Shown piece after piece: positions 31,007-37,361 of a DNA stretch of 37,361 nt. A program made the position numbers and the translations under genes. Origin of the DNA: Mycolicibacter arupensis. GTDB lineage: Bacteria > Actinomycetota > Actinomycetes > Mycobacteriales > Mycobacteriaceae. The stretch's first letter is position 1, and every line of letters starts with the position of its first letter. The stretch spans positions 1-37,361 of the forward strand of contig NZ_MVHH01000039.1 in the NCBI RefSeq assembly GCF_002086515.1, written 5' to 3'. The notes beneath the pieces are model-generated. The model did not search any database and was not told the origin of the DNA. It saw only the letters and a list, made by a program, of their open reading frames with translations.

Positions 31007-31943
31007 GGGGGATATTGTGCCTGCGAATCGGGCGCCGCGCCCGGGCGGGATCGAAATTAACGATCTGTTCAACTGGTTCACGTTTGCCGAACGCGACCTT
31101 CCCTGGCGAGCCGGTGACGTCACCCCGTGGCAGATCGTGGTCAGCGAGTTCATGTTGCAGCAGACGCCGGTGACCCGGGTGCTGCCGGTCTGGCCGGAGT
31201 GGATTGCGCGCTGGCCGACACCCTCGGCGACCGCGGCGGCAAGCCAGGCCGACGTGCTGAGGGCCTGGGGCAAGCTCGGCTACCCCCGCCGCGCCAAGCG
31301 GCTCCACGAGTGCGCCGCGGTGATCGCTCGCGAATTCGCCGATACCGTCCCCGACGACGTCGACACCCTCGAACAGTTACCGGGGATCGGCAGCTACACC
31401 GCGCGGGCGGTGGCCTGCTTCGCCTACCGCAAACCCGTGCCGGTGGTCGACACCAATGTGCGTCGGGTGGTGGCCCGTGCGGTACACGGGCAGGCCGAGC
31501 CCGGAAACCCGTCGGCCAAGCGTGACCACGCCGACGTGGCTGCCCTGCTCCCCGGCCCCGACCAGGCTGCCCGATTCTCAGCGGCTCTGATGGAGTTGGG
31601 CGCCATCGTGTGCACCGCACGGGCACCACGTTGCGAAGCCTGTCCGCTTCAGCACACGTGTCGCTGGCGACTGGACGGCTCACCCCCGTCTACCGCACCC
31701 AAGCGCCCGACGCAGCGTTATGCCGGCACCGACCGACAGGTGCGTGGCAGGTTGCTGGATGTGTTGCGTGATAACCCCGTTGCGGTAACGCGGGCCGACC
31801 TTGATGTGGCGTGGACGGTGGACGTGATCCAACGCGAACGTGCACTGGCTTCACTGCTACAGGACGGCCTGGTGGAAGAGCTCGCCGATGGGCGGTACTC
31901 GCTGCCCGGTCAGGACAGGAACGATTCGACGGCCTCGCGATAG
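31005..31943 (+). CDS. mutY: MutY, A/G-specific adenine DNA glycosylase
   Basis: MutY removes adenine paired with 8-oxoguanine. The 312-residue protein has the HhH-GPD fold: VSEFMLQQTPVTRVL with catalytic Glu48, the helix-hairpin-helix LPGIGSYTARAVACF (125-139), Asp149 in VVDTNVRRVV, and a complete [4Fe-4S] site Cys203-x6-Cys210-x2-Cys213-x5-Cys219. The C-terminal part is shorter than in E. coli MutY, as in mycobacteria. ATG 31005 overlaps the canB start; GTG 31017 has GGGGGA 4 nt upstream and would give 308 residues, so it is a serious alternative. The 3' end overlaps the convergent hydrolase by 34 bp. Confidence 0.93.
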   Translation: MGDIVPANRAPRPGGIEINDLFNWFTFAERDLPWRAGDVTPWQIVVSEFMLQQTPVTRVLPVWPEWIARWPTPSATAAASQADVLRAWGKLGYPRRAKRLHECAAVIAREFADTVPDDVDTLEQLPGIGSYTARAVACFAYRKPVPVVDTNVRRVVARAVHGQAEPGNPSAKRDHADVAALLPGPDQAARFSAALMELGAIVCTARAPRCEACPLQHTCRWRLDGSPPSTAPKRPTQRYAGTDRQVRGRLLDVLRDNPVAVTRADLDVAWTVDVIQRERALASLLQDGLVEELADGRYSLPGQDRNDSTASR

Positions 31944-32680
31944 CGCTGCGGCGCGTCGTCATGGACGAGGTGTCCCGCCTCGGGGACATGCAGGTAGGTG
32001 CTGTCCGTTGCGATGCGGTGCATTTCGCACATCTGGCCCGGTGGGGTCACCGTGTTGCCGGCCTCGATGAGGAGCGTCGGCGCCTGCACCGCGCGCCACT
32101 GATCCCAGTAGTCGCGAGTGCCCCACTCGGCGGCGATCTGCAGCCACCACTCGGGTCGGCCGTGCAGCCGCCAGCCGGTCTCCGTGCGGTCGAAGGCTTC
32201 CAGGAAGTAACGCCCGGCGACGTCGCCGAATTCGGCGATCACCTCTTCGGCGCTGCCGAACTCGACGGGCAGGGCATGCACCCAGGGCTCCCACGGACCG
32301 GTGGTGCGGCCCTGAAAATCCGGCGCCATGTCCTCGACCACCAGTGCCGAAACCAGTTCGGGACGGCGGGCCGCCAGACACCACGCGTGCAGTCCGCCCA
32401 TCGAGTGACCGATCAGGCCGACTGGACCCGCCAGTTGCTCCACCGCGGTGGCCAGGTCGCTGACGAAGCGTTCGGTGGAGATCGGTTGGGGATCGGGGAC
32501 CTCGCGGCCGCGATGCCAGGGGGCGTCGTAGGTGTAGACAGCGCCCAGACGGGTCAGCCATGGCAGCTGCCGCGACCACGTGGTGCCACGGCCCATCAGC
32601 CCATGCACCAGCACCAGCGGCGCGCCATGCCCGCCGCGGTAGGTCAGCAGCTCGGTCGACGCGGTCTCCACTCGGGGCAC
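31910..32680 (-). CDS. Alpha/beta hydrolase (Rv3591c-like)
   Basis: The 256-residue protein has the alpha/beta hydrolase pattern: LVLVHGLMGRGTTW (oxyanion loop), VGLIGHSMGGLHAW with nucleophile Ser93, and PEAGHLVHDD with catalytic His237. The usual acid loop after strand 7 reads LLIEAGNTVTPPGQM and lacks the expected Asp at its normal place, so the acid may come from elsewhere (for example the VVEDMAPD loop). The GTG at 32680 is used. It occupies the same position as Rv3591c, between mutY and mhuD, and is divergent from mhuD with a 15-bp gap. Substrate unknown. Confidence 0.88.
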   Translation of the reverse strand: MPRVETASTELLTYRGGHGAPLVLVHGLMGRGTTWSRQLPWLTRLGAVYTYDAPWHRGREVPDPQPISTERFVSDLATAVEQLAGPVGLIGHSMGGLHAWCLAARRPELVSALVVEDMAPDFQGRTTGPWEPWVHALPVEFGSAEEVIAEFGDVAGRYFLEAFDRTETGWRLHGRPEWWLQIAAEWGTRDYWDQWRAVQAPTLLIEAGNTVTPPGQMCEMHRIATDSTYLHVPEAGHLVHDDAPQRYREAVESFLS

Positions 32681-32695
32681 GGTAGCCTAGGGCTC

Positions 32696-33013
32696 ATGTC
32701 AGTGGTGAAGATCAATGCAATCGAGGTACCTGCCGACGCCGGTCCCGAACTGGAGAAACGGTTTGCCAACCGCGCGCACGCGGTGGAGAACCAACCGGGC
32801 TTTCTTGGCTTCCAGCTGCTGCGCCCGATCAAGGGCGATGACCGCTACTTCGTGGTGACGCATTGGGAGTCCGACGAGGCGTTCCAGGCCTGGGCGCAGG
32901 GCCCGGCCGTCGAAGCCCACGCCGGCCAGCGGGCCAAGCCGGTGGCGACCGGGGCATCGTTGCTGGAGTTCGAGGTAGTGCTTGACGTTGCCGGAACCGC
33001 CGCACAGGACTAG
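32696..33013 (+). CDS. mhuD: MhuD, heme-degrading monooxygenase
   Basis: MhuD is the non-canonical heme oxygenase of mycobacteria; it cleaves heme to mycobilins and iron. The 105-residue length and the active-site residues Asn7 (KINAIEV), Trp66 (FQAWAQG) and His75 (VEAHAGQ) match the M. tuberculosis enzyme exactly in position. The ABM/ferredoxin-like fold is apparent from PGFLGFQLLRP and RYFVVTHWESDEAFQAW. It starts at ATG, 15 bp from the divergent hydrolase start, and ends 3 bp before lpqF, so mhuD-lpqF are likely co-transcribed. Confidence 0.96.
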   Translation: MSVVKINAIEVPADAGPELEKRFANRAHAVENQPGFLGFQLLRPIKGDDRYFVVTHWESDEAFQAWAQGPAVEAHAGQRAKPVATGASLLEFEVVLDVAGTAAQD

Positions 33014-33016
33014 CCG

Positions 33017-34351
33017 ATGAGGCGACCGCTGGCCGCCCTCGTGGTGACGGCGACGTTGGCCGCCGCGACCGCCGGCTGCGCTCCTTCTCCGGCAGCCCCT
33101 GCCGACGCCGGCACCGACGGCGGCGTGACCATTTCGACCAAGACCCCGCCGGGTCTGCGAGCCAAGCAGACCATGGACATGCTGAACTCCGATTGGCCGA
33201 TCGGACCGATCGGGGTTGCCACCCTGGCCGCACCGGACAAGGTCGACCAAGTGGTCACCACCATGGAATCGCTGTGGTGGGACCGGCCTTTCCACCTGGA
33301 CAGCGTCGATATACGTGCTGCCGCGGCCACCTTGCACCTGACCACGTCCTACGGCGCCCGCCAGGACATCCGGATCCGCACCGACGACAACGGCCTGGTC
33401 AATCTGTTCAAGCCGACCACCGAAGCCCCGGAGATCCATTCCTGGCAGGACGTCGACGCGGTGCTGAGCCGAACCGGTGCCCGCTACTCTTACCAAGCCT
33501 CGCGCATCGACGGTGGGGTCTGCACACCGGTCGCCGGCACCAACACCACCCAATCTCTGCCGTTGGCATCGATCTTCAAGTTGTACGTGCTCTTAGCAGT
33601 TGCCAACGAGGTCAAGGCCGGGCGCGTTTCCTGGGACGACCCGCTGACCATCACCGGCCGCGCCAAGGCGGTCGGCTCATCGGGCCTGGAGGAGCTGCCC
33701 GACGGTGCCCACGTCTCGGTGCGCAGGGCTGCCGAGAAGATGATCGCCACCAGCGACAACATGGCGACCGATTTGCTGATAGGCCGGGTGGGCACGCGGG
33801 CGGTCGAGCATGCCCTGGCCGTGGCCGGCCACCACGATCCGGCGAGCATGACGCCGTTTCCCACGATGTACGAATTGTTCTCCGTGGGTTGGGGCAAGCC
33901 AGATCTGCGGGAGCAGTGGCAGCATGGCACGGCGCAGGAGCGGGCGAAGCTGCTCAAACTGGCCGATTCCCGGCCCTATGAGCCGGATCCGATCCGCGCG
34001 CACGTGCCGGCGTCGGCTTACGGCGCGGAGTGGTACGGCAGCGCGGAGGACATCTGCCGCGTGCACGTGGCGCTGCAGGCCGGCGCGGTGGGTGAGGCCG
34101 CACCGGTGCGGGAGATTCTGTCCGCGGTTCGCGGTATCGAGCTGCCCCGCGCCGAGTGGCCCTATATCGGCGCCAAGGCCGGCGGCTTGCCCGGCGACCT
34201 GACCTTCAGCTGGTACGCCGTCGATCGGGGCGGCCAGCCTTGGGTGGTCAGCTTCCAGTTGAACTGGCCGCGTGACCACGGCAAGAGTGTCGGCAGCTGG
34301 ATGCTGCAGCTGGCCAAGCAGGCCTTCGGACTGCTGCCAACGCAGCACTAG
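33017..34351 (+). CDS. lpqF: LpqF, lipoprotein with serine beta-lactamase-like domain
   Basis: The 444-residue protein has a lipoprotein signal (MRRPLAALVVTATLAAATAGC, Cys21) and, after an N-terminal domain of about 120 residues, a class A beta-lactamase-like/serine hydrolase domain. The active-site Ser185-x-x-Lys188 (LASIFKLYVLL), the SDN triad (246-248, ATSDNMATDL) and a KAGG motif (IGAKAGGLPGD) are all present, so the fold is catalytically complete. It should sit on the outer membrane face and could act on peptidoglycan or beta-lactams. Its position 3 bp after mhuD matches M. tuberculosis lpqF. A terminator follows its stop. Confidence 0.93.
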   Translation: MRRPLAALVVTATLAAATAGCAPSPAAPADAGTDGGVTISTKTPPGLRAKQTMDMLNSDWPIGPIGVATLAAPDKVDQVVTTMESLWWDRPFHLDSVDIRAAAATLHLTTSYGARQDIRIRTDDNGLVNLFKPTTEAPEIHSWQDVDAVLSRTGARYSYQASRIDGGVCTPVAGTNTTQSLPLASIFKLYVLLAVANEVKAGRVSWDDPLTITGRAKAVGSSGLEELPDGAHVSVRRAAEKMIATSDNMATDLLIGRVGTRAVEHALAVAGHHDPASMTPFPTMYELFSVGWGKPDLREQWQHGTAQERAKLLKLADSRPYEPDPIRAHVPASAYGAEWYGSAEDICRVHVALQAGAVGEAAPVREILSAVRGIELPRAEWPYIGAKAGGLPGDLTFSWYAVDRGGQPWVVSFQLNWPRDHGKSVGSWMLQLAKQAFGLLPTQH

Positions 34352-34364
34352 CGGCCAGAAGTCA

Positions 34365-34402
34365 CGAAAGCCCCCAATTCCTTACGGAAAAGGGGGCTTT
34401 CG
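34365..34402. terminator. Bidirectional hairpin terminator between lpqF and clpC1
   Basis: Arms cgaaagccccc (34365-34375) and gggggctttcg (34392-34402) pair perfectly over 11 bp with a 16-nt loop. The hairpin lies between the convergent stops of lpqF and clpC1 and can serve both. No long U-tract follows, as is usual for mycobacterial terminators. Confidence 0.85.
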
Positions 34403-34415
34403 CGATTTCTTGCAA

Positions 34416-36944
<2,529 letters not shown>

Positions 36945-37361
36945 CGGCGGCTACCTGCTCTCCCTCGCGATCGGCACTAGATCGGCCTCGGCTCGGCCGG
37001 CGTACCTGCCGTCCACTCTAGTGGGCGGCGTAGCGCGCTGTGACCTGCCTTGCAGTGCGTACTGAATCATCCACCCGGCGGGTCGGCCCCGAAGGGCCTG
37101 GCACCGGATGCAAGGAAGCAACGTCAGGGCCCCTCAAATACGTTTCCGAAAGGCCACCGGATTCGCCAGCAGCGAAAACAACGGCAGTTCCAGCTTCGGC
37201 TCTCCTGCGTCGAGCCTCGCTAAACCGCCCGGCTCAAACGGCAGTTCCAGCTTCGGCTCTCCTGCGTCGAGCCTCGCTGAACCGCCGGTCAGCTGGCGGC
37301 GTGAAAGGCCCGAGTTGGGTCATATGGCTTAGTGCCTTGAATTTTCGGCTTCCAGCGCATC
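36945..37361. other. Non-coding region upstream of clpC1
   Basis: The last 417 bp contain no convincing gene. The part next to clpC1 should hold its promoter, though no clear -10/-35 pair was identified. The distal half contains the 57-bp-period direct repeat. An open frame of 74 codons at 37108-37332 on the plus strand encodes the repeat (SSSFGSPASSLA twice), but it has no ribosome-binding site, its boundaries do not follow the repeats, and I regard it as chance. Confidence 0.5.
37180..37286. repeat. Tandem direct repeat, 57-bp period, two copies
   Basis: Bases 37180-37229 recur at 37237-37286 with one difference (an A/G change), after 42 identical bases. Each unit contains a short inverted repeat (ggctc...gagcc) and CGAGCCTCG. 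The copies are separated by 7 bp. It looks like an intergenic repeat element of unknown type. Confidence 0.85.

Noticed and set aside
37180..37286. CRISPR array
   Set aside because: Only two copies with a 7-bp gap, no true spacers and no cas genes.
37108..37332. 74-codon open frame spanning the direct repeat
   Set aside because: No ribosome-binding site or homology; the frame stays open only because the period (57) is a multiple of three.

Overview
The window is GC-rich and densely coded. It carries a run of genes diagnostic of Mycobacteriaceae: hsaA/hsaC/hsaB, kshB, fadE34, kstR, mhuD, lpqE, lpqF, carD, clpC1 and a DUF222/HNH (13E12-type) protein. From carD to clpC1, and from kshB to arsB2, the order follows what I remember of the M. 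tuberculosis Rv3567c-Rv3596c segment, with clear local gains and losses. The organism is most likely an environmental Mycobacterium/Mycolicibacterium-type species. The species cannot be named from sequence alone. All comparisons with M. tuberculosis or M. smegmatis are from memory, not from a search.

Layout. (1) 1-2330: a left-truncated DUF222/HNH gene, a small four-helix membrane protein and an alpha/beta hydrolase. (2) 2354-6881: steroid ring degradation. hsaA-hsaC-hsaB lie on the minus strand, divergent from kshB (3-ketosteroid 9-alpha-hydroxylase reductase) across a region with KstR-type operators, followed by a small secreted protein. (3) 6894-14433: an inserted block with a giant nitrate reductase-flavoprotein fusion, divergent from treS-mak (trehalose to maltose to maltose-1-phosphate). 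(4) 14472-20949: fadE34 and kstR, divergent over a perfect KstR palindrome, then MFS transporter, MBL-fold hydrolase and ArsB-type permease. (5) 20946-27241: minus-strand housekeeping genes carD-ispD-ispF, then cysS-rlmB-GDPD. The two groups are split by a plus-strand gene for a secreted, repeat-containing protein. (6) 27502-36944: lpqE, radA, a membrane protein, canB/mutY, hydrolase, mhuD, lpqF and clpC1. (7) 36945-37361: non-coding sequence with a 57-bp-period direct repeat.

Functional reading. KstR controls the steroid genes. KshB supplies electrons for ring B opening, HsaAB hydroxylates the resulting phenol, HsaC cleaves the catechol, and FadE34 works on side-chain CoA esters. The MEP-pathway genes ispD and ispF sit with the transcription factor gene carD.

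The most interesting observations are absences and insertions against a conserved background. hsaD (the C-C hydrolase between HsaC and the rest of the pathway) and nat are missing from the hsa operon. disA (the c-di-AMP synthase normally just after radA) is missing, leaving a 32-bp gap. An unrecognised secreted repeat protein interrupts the carD-ispDF-cysS run. I saw no tRNA or rRNA genes, CRISPR arrays, transposases or prophage genes.
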